DNA of 52,302 nt from Neolentinus lepideus HHB14362 ss-1 (GCA_001632425.1 KV425646.1:1-52302); one strand, 5' to 3'. Counted from the first letter of the stretch, positions 21,256-33,569 are shown. Program-made: numbers and translations. The notes: generated by a model not told the origin, from the letters alone.

Positions 21256-23246
21256 TATCGTCACAACGAGAGCGGACGTCGAGGATGGCTGGTTCGGTGT
21301 GATGGGATGTACTGATCCTTGCAGGTGTACGAGTCTTAGAGATTACAAGATGTACTATTCGACGTACAATCAGAAAAATACGAAATTCAAACAGGTTCCA
21401 GATCAATCAGAAGGTGAGAAAAAGACGCCGACTGAGCCTTGCGTTGGTACGTTGGATATGACAGCGCGTCCTTGGCTCGTGAAGAACGGCCTTAAGGTTA
21501 ACTTCAAGAATCGTGAATTCGTCTGCCGCGGTTGATTATATGTTCCAATAAGAAGGCCTCCGGCGTGAGGGGACGGTGGAAGAATCACTGAAGGTCTTAT
21601 GTTTTCCACAGATGCGCGAGATGGAATGCAACGATATATGGGAGGGCTTTTCTACCTGCTGAGTAACGAAGATTGCAGTCGATCCCGTTTGTATGTCGCC
21701 ACCCCCAAGTCAAAAAAGGGGATAATTCCTTTCATTGTAGGACATGAGACCTCGAGGCCTGGTTACCGACTGTTCGAGTCTGTGACTTCTCTAGTTTCCC
21801 GAACTCCCGCGGTGTCGTTTGACGGCGGACAAGACATAATCGATAACGCAGGATAAACTCTCCACTGGTTCGTACAAGATACTAATCGGACTCCATGACG
21901 AACGCGTCCTTCTGGACGATAGATGGATTCGTCGACGAACTCGAAAACCTCCCGCCCTACTTCGATATACCCAACAATTTGGCTGGCATCCTGGCCCCAA
22001 CTGCCTTTTTCCATGACCATATCCGCCCGTCTTGATGTCCATGCGAATCCGACAACATTGGTGAAGAGCTTGAGCCGGAATCTGAAAATCAATATGTCAG
22101 TCAGGGACGACGAAGAATGGTAGATCCCCTGTACTTACAGTCGACGTGATCCTCGTACATCTACCCCGTTCCGACCTCGATGTCTCACCATGCGCCTTCG
22201 TTGGCACCTCGCGAGATACACGTCCCCAACAAACATGATCCCTTGAAATGCCGATGAAGTGATGCACATAATGCTGCGGCGAGAACGCCAAGATCGGAAG
22301 ATGCTCCATCTCCTTCCGGCGCTAGTCGTGTAAGAATATCTACAAAGGAACAGACGCAGATTGAACATGCGATCTAAATGGTTGCAATAATGCGGCACCG
22401 TACCTGACATCTTTTGTCTTCGATTTGTTCGGCAACGCGGTCTGAAGGTGATTGCAATTAACGCTCTGCTTGATTGTGCATGGTCAGCGATAGTTCGCGA
22501 GATACCGTCAACGAAGAAAATGATAGGGAAAGTGCAATCTAATACATCCTACCCAGCGTACCCTTACGCACGATTGCAGCAGAGACATGTAGATCAGGTC
22601 TGACTGTCCTCTCCAAATCGCTACATCAGCAATACCGCGTCCTTAAGACACCATCCAATGACCACAAAAAAAATCATGCTGAACGACACCTTCGGGCTCT
22701 TGCCGAGTCGCTTGTCTCCATTCTCTTACAAGAACATCCGTGTCGAAGGTGGCAAATGGGGAGGAGTTCTTGGGCCACACGTGTTGGGCTTGGTGTATCC
22801 TGGCTGCAATAATGTTCTGCTAGCAACGCCAAAAGACGGTCGATGGAGGGAGAGCCCCACGCACTGATTCAAATCTTCTGAGACAGGAAACAGTGACAGA
22901 GGATGTTATCCTAGGTGCTGCATTTGATAATGACAGATCCTTCAGGAAGCGGTGCACATTGACACTGGTTCGTGCATGTCTTGTATATCAGAGACGAAGG
23001 TCTGAATTGGCGTAAGGTCAGTTAAAATATCAGACAATGACAGAAGATACTACGTTTGAAGCGTTTGCAGCACCGGTATCTGTGTCTAGGATTAAAAGGC
23101 TGGATGTTGCACGAATGGACGAGATAGTCATGGGGCAAGAAGAAATTGTAATAACGACTGCCTAATCTGCAAGTACAAAAGCTTCGATATGAAAATAACT
23201 TGAGATATAACACATCACTCACCAAGAACCATGCATCAATAGCCGA
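21256..23246. other. Gene-poor spacer; possible decayed minus-strand gene near 21.8-22.5 kb
   Basis: Two minus-strand frames (22092-21763 and 22410-22135) are separated by a good intron-like gap ending TTTTCAG. The first reads FRLKLFTNVVGFAWTSRR, then EVGREVFEFVDESIYRPEGR. I could not join them in phase without a stop and recognise no family, so I leave them unannotated as a gene. The rest of the spacer shows nothing. Confidence 0.3.
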
Positions 23247-25372
23247 TTCATGCTTGAAAAACTTGAAGATGTCACGAGATCTGGGTGCAATCAGACTAAA
23301 CAGCTAGAACGTATAATGCAAGATTTCAACACAAAGTGCATTCGAGACAATGAATCCATTGGACCAATCCATCCAACCCACCAGTCTCCGACGATCCTGC
23401 CTCCGGCATCACACACCACACAGCAGCTCACGACGTCCCCAACGCCATCGCGAGTGCGGTTATGCATGACAACAGCAGAGACAATCCGAACGGAAGAACT
23501 GCAATAGCCGTGATCCATCCAAAGCCGAATGCGTAAATGGAACAGTGAGAATACAAATCTATTGGTACGACACCTTCAACCGCGATTAGATCAAGTCCTC
23601 TTGTCCCCCACCATCCTGCTTGCGCAAAGGTACATGTAGGGAAAACATCCTGTGTATCGTGAGCAGCGAGACACGAAACGTGCTTCGTGCTTCACAGTGT
23701 CATTTACTGCTTGCCGTCAAACGAACTGAGGCATCGGGCAACGCTAGTCGATTCATGCTTGGAGAACTTGTAGATGTCACTTCATCTAGGTGTACAGACC
23801 AAACCGTTAGCACATATAATCAAAGACTCTGACACAGAATACAATCGAAGCAAGAAATCCATAAACCAAACCGTCCATCCAACCAGTCTCCGAGTATCCT
23901 GCCTCCGACATCACGCACCACACAGCAACTCAAGATGTCCCCAACGCCATCACGAGCGCGGTTATGCGTGACAGCAGCAGAGACATTCTGATCAGAAGAA
24001 CTGCAACAGCCTACTCCACCTATACCCAACGCACGTAACAGAACAGAGAGAATGAACGCAGATCGCGACGACACCTTGAGCTGCAATCAGATCCAGTCGT
24101 CCAGTCTTCCACCATCCTCCGTTCGCAATGGTAGCCTTACATACAGGAAGTCAGTCCGAACGCCGTGAGCATAGAGAAGAAAAATGCACTTCATTTGTTT
24201 TCTGCTCGCATCAGTGTTACTGGGTCTTCGACATTGCGAGGAATGGAGCCAAAGTAGACTGATTGAAGATCGAGAGATCTGCGAAGGACAAAGTCATACG
24301 TGCATAGGACAGTCAAAGAAGCATGCAGAAGCTCTTGCACTCTGAGACACGAAGATAAGACAACTTGAATGAGGTGCATTCTAGTTCTCAAGGAAAGAAG
24401 ATATTCAGCGAATACTATCCAAAAAATTCCGACCCAGAAGAAGCACCTCCACCCTCATGGACCAGCAATCCACCCCGGCACGCCCTCCAGTCCTCCTGCC
24501 TCCGGCGTCATGCACCACACAGGAGCTCACAATGTCCCCAACTCCATCGCGAGCCCGGTTATGCAGACAGCAGCAGAAGCGCTCAGATCAAAGAGTATGC
24601 GACAACCATCCATCCCGAGGTCCGATATCTCGTAATCTCAAGCCCCACCGGATGAAACCCATACTCCAAGAACCAGTGACACAGAACGCAAGCATGTCCT
24701 TGAGACAGTAGAAACCAAGCTAGTTCTCAACAGAAACGTATGAAAGGCAACCACCACAGAGAAAGAAAGGAAAGCATAGCATATCGAGCACGGCACCTTT
24801 GACCCGCTCCTCAGTTCATCATCACCGACCTCCTCTTGAATGTGTTGTGTCTTACACACCGAGACACGAGCATCAGACAACTTGAACGAGGTGCAGCCTA
24901 GTTCTCAAGAAGGCAAGATGGTCAGCGAATACGATCCAAAACATAGCGACCCAGAAGAAGCATCTCCACCCTCATGGACCAGCAATCCACCCCGGCACGC
25001 CCTCCAATCCTCCTGCCTCCGGCGTCATGCACCACGCAGGAGCTCACGATGTCCCCAACTCCATCGCAAGCCCGGTTATGCAGATAGCAGCAGAAGCGCT
25101 CAGATCAGAGAGTATGCGATAATCCATCCATCCCGAGGTCCGATATCTCGTGATCCCAAAGCCCCACCAGATGACAGCCATACTGCAAAAAACAGTGACA
25201 CGAAACGCAAGCATGTCCTTGAGACAGCAGAAACCAAGCTAGTCCCCCAACGGAAACGTATGAAAGGCAACTACCACAGAGAGAGGAAGGAAAACATAGC
25301 ATATCGAACACGACACCTTCGACCCGCTCCTCAGTTCATCATCACCGACCTCCTCTTGAACGTGTTGTAGTC
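23247..25372. repeat. Array of four diverged ~0.5-kb tandem units
   Basis: A common block (CCTGCCTCCG.. followed by CACCACACAG and a GTCCCCAAC.CCATCGC step) recurs near 23397, 23896, 24494 and 25013, at spacings of about 500-600 bp. Units 3 (~24344-24852) and 4 (~24862-25372) are close copies; units 1 and 2 are more diverged. Unit 4 contains the last codons and the 3' flank of the small minus-strand gene at 25331-25558, and unit 3 carries a copy of the same last codons (24810-24843). The array therefore grew by repeated duplication of the downstream flank of that gene. Confidence 0.75.
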
Positions 25373-25558
25373 CGCAAATGGCATCCGGTTCTTCAGCGTA
25401 CCAAGCTCGCGCCCCGAGATAGCATATGTCGGCTTGCCAAAGTTGTCCGGGTCCCGCGTCAGCTCCCGCCACCACGCCTGCACCTTCCGCGCCTTCTTCT
25501 TCATCGCATACTCCGCATCATACGTCGCGCGCATGATAGCGTAGGTCTTGGAACTCAT
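25331..25558 (-). CDS. Small basic protein, unrecognised
   Basis: The 75-codon frame begins MSSKTYAIMRATYDAEYAMK and is rich in Lys, Arg, Trp and Tyr (KKKARKVQAWWRELTRDPDN, FGKPTYAISGRELG, RRSVMMN). A CT/AC-rich leader and a TATAG-ATATCAG stretch, which looks like a splice acceptor, precede the ATG. The upstream minus-strand frame 26044-25718 (MFSVKPKSQLIVYWACAL...) ends at a GTAAGA donor and could join in phase through a ~150-bp intron, giving a protein of about 185 residues. I cannot decide between the short form with a 5' UTR intron and the long form. I recognise no family. Its last codons have been copied into the adjacent tandem array. Confidence 0.5.
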   Translation of the reverse strand: MSSKTYAIMRATYDAEYAMKKKARKVQAWWRELTRDPDNFGKPTYAISGRELGTLKNRMPFADYNTFKRRSVMMN

Positions 25559-26132
25559 ATCTGATATCTATAAAAGATGAAAGGTAAAGGGTTTTAGTGT
25601 AGATGTGTGGGGTGTGGAGTGTAATATGGGGTGCGTGGAAGCGCAAATGCGAATATAGCTGGTTAGGCTAAGCACAGGGGTGGTACAAGACCGAAGATAA
25701 TGAAGAGATCAAAATCTTACCGTCCACTCACGTCTCGAGCCCCCTTTTATCATGACTTGGAACTGTTTCGCGGGCGTCTTGACAGCGCCGCGATCGCTGC
25801 GTTTCAGTCGTATTTCAACCGATCGTCTCAACCAGTCCGAGTCAGCAGTGATCTCGACTTGGACTGGTGCACGCAGTCCACTGTCTGGGCTTGAATGTTG
25901 ACCGGTTATACCGCTAGGAACGAAAGGCTTGTCGCCGAATGAGTCTGTCACTGATGAAGATTCTTGACCTGCCTTTTGCTGTGTGATCGTCAGCGCGCAG
26001 GCCCAATACACAATGAGTTGGGATTTTGGCTTGACACTAAACATCTTTACAACTGAGTCGAGTCAATGGTTCACATCCAAACTACCGGTTGGAAGGAAAT
26101 ACCAACTCGACTCCTTGGGAAGACGATATCGT

Positions 26133-27709
26133 TTAATAAATAGGAAAACGGGGATCAACATCCCTCGTCCACGCCCTCAGCCCGCCAATCACGTCTTTCA
26201 CCACTACGTTGTGATCTTTACCCAGGGCTACCCGTTCACAGAGAGTGCTCGCAGCGATCTGCGAGTCATTGCCCAGGCGGCATACGACATATACTTCCTT
26301 CACGCCGTCTCCTTGGATGGCAGAGAATGATGAAGACGGATCAGCAGCGAGCTCGCGTAGGGGGATATCTGTTAAGAAGAGGTGAGCAGGGGAAGGAAGG
26401 GATGAGGAGGGAGAGGGAGAGGATGCATACTTATTGAGGATGGGAGGTGGCAGATGCCGAATTCGGTGCGTGGGCGCACGTCGAGTACTTTGACGTGACT
26501 TATGCCATCAGAAGAGAGGACGTCGTTTAGTGTCTTACAAGGTCATACAAATCAAACTATTCTCCCCGGGGAAAACGTTTGTTCAACTTACCTTTGCAGA
26601 AACCCGCGAGTCCTTATCTCCAGGCACCAGACCCAACTTCACCCAATCTGGGGGACCACCACCACAAAAGGCGACGTAGTCGTTGTCCTGAATCTGACCC
26701 TGCTTCATCCCATCTTCACCGCAAGCGGGACATGTTGACCGTCTTGACCTCAGCTTTATGCTGCGGAAGGGAGGGACACTCAGGGCGGAGTAGATGAGAA
26801 GCGAGGGTTTTCCGTCTGGAAGTTGCATATATACCAAGCCGAATATATGTTTGCTTCGTTTGGACGTGGAAAATGGAAAATAACTCACCGTGGAGCCCCG
26901 TAATAATCTTAATCGCCTCCATTGCCTGTAACGTCCCAATCACGCCGGTCACTGCGCCCAGTATCCCGGTCTCCTCACACGTTCCTGCACTCTCTGGCGC
27001 CGGGGGCTTCGGAAATATACATCTATAACACGGACCTTCGTTGTTCAAGTTATATACGCACAGCTGGCCGTCGAATTTTTGCGCTGCGCCGCTCACGAGG
27101 GGCTTCCCTAGGGCGACGGCGGTGTCCGAGAGGAGATAGCGCGTGGGTGCGTTATCGGTGCAGTCAAGGATGACAGTATATTCGGAGAGGAGCGAGACGG
27201 CGTTAGAGGAGGTGAGGGCGGTGATGTGTACGTCGATGGTTAGGTGTGAGTTGAGGCTGTACTGGGAGGTATCAGTTGGGAGGTGATCGGGAGAAGAAGG
27301 AAGGAAAATGACGCCTTGAGAGATTGTGCAGCGGATTCGGCTTTGTACATTCCTACTCGCTGTTCGGTGTGAAGAATCTGTCTTTGGAGATTGGAGAGTT
27401 CCACAACGTCGTGGTCGACAATTCCAATGCGTCCTTCAAAAAAGTTGGTTATATTTAAAGAAAGTCCCACCTGACATACACATACCAATCCCAGAAGCTG
27501 CTAGATATTGCAAAGCTGGGCACCCCAACCCACCCGCTCCCACAACGACCACAGACGTGTTCTGCAAGGCGACTTGCCCTGTACCATGATGAGGGATGAA
27601 GGCACAGGATACGTCTGATCTTCGCACCAGGCAAGCCGAAGCCGTCTAAAATCATCTGTCTTCCATATCGTCGGTAATCCTCGAGGTGATTCAAGCCAGG
27701 GCTGCTCAT
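26133..27709 (-). CDS. UBA4: UBA4/MOCS3 adenylyltransferase-sulfurtransferase
   Basis: Seven exons: 27709-27628, 27578-27486, 27433-27313, 27256-26889, 26815-26592, 26533-26431 and 26368-26133; 408 residues. The E1-like ThiF domain has RYGRQMIL, nucleotide loop [40 protein letters not shown], and the Cys-containing blocks [12 protein letters not shown] and STCPACGE, which form a four-Cys zinc site. [20 protein letters not shown] carries the conserved catalytic-loop Cys. A C-terminal rhodanese domain ([20 protein letters not shown] to [19 protein letters not shown]) has active-site CRLGNDS. The enzyme activates the ubiquitin-like Urm1 for tRNA wobble-uridine thiolation and, in many fungi, MoaD for molybdenum cofactor. 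It is divergently arranged with APC10, with 89 bp between start codons. Confidence 0.96.
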
Positions 27710-27798
27710 TATTGAGGTGAATAGAGAGCCAGAGCACGTGCCGATCGCGACTCATTAGAGGCGCTCTGTGGCTGTGCATCTTTCCTTACGCTGCCACT
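27710..27798. promoter_or_regulatory. 89-bp bidirectional promoter UBA4/APC10
   Basis: Only 89 bp separate the two opposed start codons, so both genes must share this segment, or their promoters must reach into the neighbouring coding region. It contains a CACGTG step (27735-27740, read either way), an E-box-type palindrome. No TATA box is visible. Confidence 0.55.
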
Positions 27799-28716
27799 AT
27801 GGCCACAATTCCGCTATTAGCCACACCCGCAGCCATCGTGCCCGTGCCACAGACTGCGAGCAGCCTCGAGGGCGTCCCCCTCGTCCACTCAGGTCCGTCG
27901 CACACCTCACTCTCTTCCGTCTTACTGACACTGGCGGTCAAGGCAAGACAATCCCAGAACTCCCTTGGCCCGACATCAGCTCGATGGGTCGCTGGACTGT
28001 CTCTTCGTACAAGTTTGGCTTCGGACCCGAGTGTCTGCAAGACGGCGATCCCGACACGTTTTGGCAGTACGCTTGCTTCTTCTGCCTCGTCCACTCGTTC
28101 TCGACTGATCTTGCAATGCAGCTCGGATGGCGGGCAGCCACACTTTATAATGATCGAGTTCAACGGTCGTATCACCATTCAAGTGCGTCTATCCCGCCTC
28201 CTTTGCCCTGCCCTTCTCTACTGATGCATTGCACTAGTAGAAAGTCTCCCTGCATCTCTCCTTCCCACTCGATGACTCTTACACCCCATCTACCCTCTGC
28301 ATCCGCGCCGGCACCGGTCCATCTGATTTACAAGATGTCAGGATAATCACCCTCGAGAAGCCCGACGGCTGGATAACATTTGATGTCACCAACGAGCCGA
28401 ACGAAGACGGGGATGGGTTGTACGCTCCTTTCTGTTCTTTGTTGCGCTGAGGCCGATGTCTCAATGCGGTATGCATAGCAAACCCGTCGGCGCATACGTC
28501 CTCCAAGTCATCGTCCTCGCCAATCACATGAACGGTAAGGACACACACATCCGCGGACTGCGCATCCTCGCGCCTCTCGAGTAAGCGTCCACCTCTCTCC
28601 ATGTCCGCCATTGCTATGCGTAATTGATATTATTCTTCATCAGGGACGGAGGCATCGAGGGCGATCCCTTCATGTTCAAAAGCCAGCACTATACACTGTA
28701 CCAAACCCTCCGATAA
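27799..28716 (+). CDS. APC10: Anaphase-promoting complex subunit 10 (DOC1)
   Basis: Six exons: 27799-27892, 27958-28066, 28122-28182, 28241-28419, 28479-28580 and 28644-28716; 205 residues. The DOC beta-jellyroll is complete: MGRWTVSSYKFGFGPECLQD, PDTFWHSDGGQPHFIMIEF, RITIQKVSLHLSFPLDDSYTPS, CIRAGTGPSDLQDV, GAYVLQVIVLANHMNGKDTHIRGLRILAP. APC10 helps the APC/C ubiquitin ligase bind D-box substrates. The C terminus is TLYQTLR rather than the Ile-Arg tail usual for binding the APC3 TPR groove. The first ~30 residues are Ala/Pro-rich and probably disordered. The third intron ends CTAGTAG, where the second AG must be used because the first would leave a stop. Confidence 0.95.
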
Positions 28717-29000
28717 TACCCTTATCTTCCTCGAGTTTCAACTCTCAATCGCGAATGATGAAGTTTATGTGCTTCACGCGCTAATACCATTGCTATTACA
28801 AAATATGTTATACAAAGCGACGTAAGTTACATTGAGAGTGAATTGAGAGCGTGTACACCAAGCGAAACGACAATGAATGCAAAAATATGGAGGGGTCGGG
28901 TTGTTATAACAACAATGGATATTGAATAATAGTTCTAAATCTTTAAGTATAATCCGGTGCGATGATACAAAGGATAAGTATCGCCAGGCGCTAGCTACAG

Positions 29001-32000
29001 CTATGAAGGCGCGAAATCCATTCGTGGCTGCAACGGCGGGTACTGCGGCTGCCTCACCCGTTGCCCATGAGGATTCCACGGCCCAGGATTCACCTGAACA
29101 GGCTGAGGCGGCGGCGGCGGCAGCCCATTCGTATGATTGTACCCATTCATGCTTGGGGGCGCCGGAGCACCGGAGCCCCATCTTCCCGGCATCTGGGGCA
29201 TCGAGTGCTGCGAACATCCACAATCGATTAGCCTCTTACTCAGACTATGAATCAAGCAGATACGTAGATGACTTACCGGTTGTGAAGGCTGCCCGTAAGC
29301 CCCATACCCCGCCATAGGCGGCCCTCGCGCGGTGGGCGTACTCGGTCCCGGGGGCTGGTAATAGTCGAACTGAATCGGCGCGCCATAGCCCTGTTGCTGA
29401 CTCGGTTGTTGATGCCCATAGTGGGCGTGGCCGTTGAGAGGAGTGGGAGCGGGGGCGTAAGTCTGGTTTCCCACATACCCACCCGTCCCAGGGTAGGGCG
29501 TCGTCCCGGTCGCAGGATAGATATTATTCGCCCCCGAACGTGCGTGGTTCCACTGCAGAGTGATGTTCTTGGATGGATAGCCTGGAGTCACCGGGAGAGA
29601 TGGAGGCTGCGGTGGGCTGGGGTTGTATGAGGGGTGGGAGTGCGAATGTGAGGGTGTGAGTTTGGGTTGGCAGGCCTGGCACATAAAGTGATACTCCGGA
29701 TGGTTCCAGTTCCGCCTTCTACGGCCCGTCATATCGTCCACGCGATCGTGGCAACGCTGATGCTGCCACTTCTTGCAGACCTCACACTGGACGAGGGGTA
29801 TATCACCGTCCTACATAACAGTCAGTAAAGGAAGTATGGCCCGAGCGAGTTTCATTTACTAGGTTAATCCCTCTCCTGCTGCAAACCTCACAGTCCACTT
29901 CCCAGTCGCTTGTCGAAGGTGTCTGCACGCCACTCGCAGTTCCGCTCCTGGTAGGGGGCTGTGACGGATCGAATCGAGAGCCTTGCGTGAGACCATTACC
30001 GTTGGCGGTCGAGCTACTTGCTCCCTTTATGTTAAGACCTTTTCGCTCTCCATAATATCCACTCACCTCTCGGCATTATTGGCTTTCTCCTCCTCCTCCT
30101 TCCCCTTCTCTTCCTTCTCCTCCTTCTCCCTCCTTCGCCTCTCTCGTGCCTCCTCCCTCCTCGTCCGTGCCTCCTCCTCCTGCTTCTGCCTTGCCTCCGC
30201 GCGCCTGGCTCTCGCCAGTGCCTTCTCCTCCTCCATCCTCTTCTCCGCTTCCATCCGAGCCTGCTCCCGCGCGCTCTCTTTAAAGGCGATGCGGGAGGAG
30301 CGTTTACGGTGGACAATAGCTTCTTCGAGTTTCTTTTTCTTCTCCAATTCCTAGGAGGACGGTGTCGTGTTAGGGTGTTGGTAAATAGGCGCAGACGAGG
30401 AGAGAGACATACGCGAAGTTGCTCAGTAACCACTGGCACAATATCATTTGCCAACCGCTTATACAGCGCCTTCTCCGAATAATGCGTCGACCCCGCGAAC
30501 TGCTCTGCGACGTGCTCCCACTCGTACAATGTGACGGCTATCTAAAAGCCACGAGTAAGTCAACCATTCTGCACAGGATTGCAGGCAACTCACAAGTTCC
30601 CATTCAACAAAGTCCGCTGGGGCCTCCGGAGGCGCAGGTTCACTCGGCTCTACCACTTTCTCCTCCACCACCGGACTCTCATCTGACAGGGACGTAAGTT
30701 CACTATCAGAATCCGTATCACTCTCCAGCCCCGTGCCCGTGCCCGTCCTCCTCGCCCCGCCCCTCGTCCTCCTCGCCATACTCTCCTCCTCCTCCGCTTT
30801 CTCCTCCAGTACCGGCTCCTCAGGCTTCAGCCACTCCTCGGGTATCTGCTGCCACTCCTCATCCCCCACAGACCCTCTTAGCCGGCGACTGACTCGGGTG
30901 CCAATAGCTCTCGACGGAGGCGCCTTCACAGGGGAGGCCGGTGTGGGCTCGTCAAGTTTCTGCCGCTTCGACGACCGACGGTGGTCGGCCGCGGCCTGGC
31001 GTCGGTACTCCGCGAACGCCTTTGCCTGCGCGTCCAGTTTGATGTTGGCCTGTCTCTTCGCCGCTCTATCTCCTTTCCGAGGCGATGTGCTGGATGATGC
31101 ACCGTTCGTAGTGGCGGTGGACTTGGACTTGGTGTTCTGCCTGACACTACGAGTGGGCCTTGCACGAGACGATCGAGCGGCTGCTCGAGGTCCAGGTTCG
31201 GGCTCGGGATCGTCATCTCCATAGTCGGCTTCGACTGGGGCGACACTTTGCTTGCCTTTCTTAGTGGCGGTGGAGGCGGCCTTGGGTTTTGGGGGAGCGC
31301 GTTTGCGTTTTGGAGGACGCGGAGGCTTGGGCGGGGAGCGTTGGATCCATAGACGGTCGGCTAGTGATAAAAGAATTGTTCTGAGCTCTCCGAAACGAAA
31401 GGAGTAATGTACGTAGGAGTACTCACGCCCGATTAACCAGTACGCGTTCGTCTTGAAGTCGTAGCCTATCGGCTCGATTCTCTACACAAGCTATCAGCAC
31501 ACTGCCACACCAACCGAACTTCACGGCAAAACCATGTGAAGGCTGCAGTAGAATAGCAACGTACCCAGTTAGCACCCTCGTCGTCATCTCTCATAATTTT
31601 GCGGATACGAAGTTGGGGCCAGTCAAAATGCCATTCGGCAATAGTGTGCATCGAGTCTAGTTTTTCTAGCATGGGTAGATCCAGCCAGTCCTTCGACTCT
31701 TCTGCGAAAGGTTCCGGAGAGGAGGGCTCAGCTGTTTCCGCTCGGGCAGGGGAGGACGTCCCAGCTCCCTCGTCTGGTGCCGGGGACGAGGTACCCGTTT
31801 CGGCTTGCGACTGGGAGGGACCGGCATCCGAGTTCTTAACATCGGAATCAGGAACAGTGCCGTCGGTGTCTTCTAGCTTGGGCTCATGGTCAGGCTCCGC
31901 GGTCGACTGGACCCGGCTGACAGCATCCAGGACGGGTTCCTCATAGTCTGCGGACTCCTTGGGCGGTCCGGAGCCGAGGGGGTTAGCGTCGGGGTTGCGC

Positions 32001-32507
32001 TTCATGTATTGCCGACGCAATACGAGTTGCCAATTATCCAAGCTATGAGAAGGGGAGCGATATGAGGCTGTGCTTGGGGAAGGAGAGGGAGTAGAGAAGA
32101 GACGCACTTGGTTTTCTTGTCACCCGATAGTGTGCTCAGCATGCGTGCCATGACGCGCGGTAGAACTATTGCTCTAGAGTGCACCAAGTCCTCCTCGATG
32201 TCCTAAGATCGCCACAGACGGAATGAGATCAACACGTACGCCAATCACTGCGTGTGGCCCAGAGATGGGACCAAGCCACATCCACAAAGCCACATTTCAT
32301 TCGACTCACCATTATAGTCACATCGTCCATCGCAAAAAGCTTAAAGAAGGTGTAGAAGAACTGGCTGAACGCGGCCCACTTCCATTGTCTCCTGAGGAGT
32401 GCGAGGTCGGGGTTGGATGAGGAGGGCACGGGAGTCTGTGCCGCGTGGGGGGTGGGGGACGCGATCGCGGAGGCGCGGTTCGACGCGGTCACGGTTCTAC
32501 GGGCCAT
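29001..32507 (-). CDS. DDT-WHIM-PHD chromatin-remodelling protein
   Basis: Ten exons: 32507-32310, 32202-32108, 32042-31565, 31481-31427, 31360-30594, 30541-30413, 30350-30067, 30016-29860, 29810-29277 and 29207-29001; 967 residues. The N-terminal part (LLRRQWKWAAFSQFFYTFFKLF, DIEEDLVHSRAIVLPRVMARML) looks like a DDT domain. NWRIEPIGYDFKTNAYWLIG is a WHIM motif. A long basic region with nuclear-signal character, a highly charged Glu/Lys/Arg coiled coil (exon 7) and a PHD finger follow (CEVC..CEVCKKWQHQRCH..FMCQAC). The tail is rich in Pro, Gly, Gln and Tyr. This order matches subunits that partner ISWI ATPases (RSF1/CECR2-like). The exact fungal counterpart is not certain. It converges with APC10. 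Confidence 0.88.
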
Positions 32508-33013
32508 CGCCTACTTTGGCTCGCTCGAGCGCTGTACAACGAAGAATATGCCGCGAAAAGCGAAAGTTTTGCAAGACCGCTATGCGCAGTAGAACAAGTC
32601 TATGAAGCGTATATGACTTGCAAACAAGACGAGATACAGCAGTAGGAGGCCACTCTATGCTGGCAGAGGCCACAGTAACGTCGAGTGAACAGCAAACAGC
32701 GCCATCATTGAGCCACATTTTTGCCACTCCGCAAATTACGTAATACTGTGTTATTTCCTATTATTCCTCTGTTCTTGCCTTCTTTCGTGCTCTCTCCTTT
32801 GCAGACCTCGACAGCCGTTTCGCTACCTGTCCTTGATATCTAATGAAAGGCGCTGAGTATCATGTGAACGTCTATAACTGCCACCTACGTTGCCTTCATC
32901 CCAGGTATCTCTTGCCGACACAGGGTCACTTTCATGTACGGTTGTTTAGCTATCCGAAGACTGCAGCATCCGCTTAGGCCGCCCATCGGACTCTCGAGAA
33001 GTGAAACAGACAC
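32508..33013. promoter_or_regulatory. Upstream region of DDT-PHD gene
   Basis: 506 bp between the DDT-PHD start and the stop of the Alba gene. It should contain the promoter of the former and the 3' end of the latter (both minus). A TTCTTTCGTGCTCTCTCCTT pyrimidine stretch lies near 32781. No coding signal. Confidence 0.35.
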
Positions 33014-33496
33014 CTACTGGTTTTTTCCCTCCAAGGCTTTCATCAGCGCATTCCTTCTGGTGTCCTCGTCCGTTTCACCCGGTTGCTCTAGACACCCCAT
33101 CTCGTTGTACTGATGCAGCGTGCGTTCCTCGGGGCTTCCATCTAATTTGACGAACTCCCTTTTGATGATCTCGACCACGGAGATCAGCCGCGGGACTGCT
33201 GCTGTTGATGGGGATAAGCCTTGCTTTCCTTGATTTTTGCTCTTTGTGGCGTTCACAGGCTGCGCCGCGTCAGTGATCATACTCTGAGTCTTTTTCGCAG
33301 GCAAAGTATGCAGAATTAACGGTTTGCTTTCATTCTTCTATATTATTGTCAATAAGAACAGAAACTGGAATTGTACACGTATCCTCACTTGCAGAAAATC
33401 CAGCGCATTCGTAACCCAAGCTTGCATCTTTCCTCCGGGCGTTATTCTAATCTCGTACGCCGCGTCTCTCTGCTCTCCTTGAGGAACCTCGGACAT
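33014..33496 (-). CDS. Alba-domain DNA/RNA-binding protein
   Basis: Two exons, 33496-33389 and 33337-33014; 143 residues. The first strand and helix of an Alba fold are clear (YEIRITPGGKMQAWVTNALD), and the second half contains VPRLISVVEIIKREFVKL followed by LHQYNEMGCLEQ. Between them sits a lysine-rich low-complexity loop of about 45 residues. Alba-like proteins in fungi include the RNase P/MRP subunits Pop6 and Pop7 and other RNA-binding proteins; which of these this is cannot be told from sequence alone. The gene is 73 bp downstream of nothing but the stop of the next minus-strand gene (33570), so its promoter is very short or overlaps that gene. Confidence 0.82.
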
Positions 33497-33569
33497 GGTG
33501 GCAGAAGACTCGAAGCTCAGTGTAACTCGCCAAGTAATTATTTATTATTTATTACATAATATTCAAGTC

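Noticed and set aside
23291..24086. Minus-strand frames sharing HNR.RDGVGD across the tandem units as a protein family
   Set aside because: The shared peptide follows from DNA-level duplication; stops differ between units, and other frames are equally similar.
25983..26330. 115-codon plus frame
   Set aside because: It overlaps antisense to the rhodanese domain of UBA4 and has no independent support.
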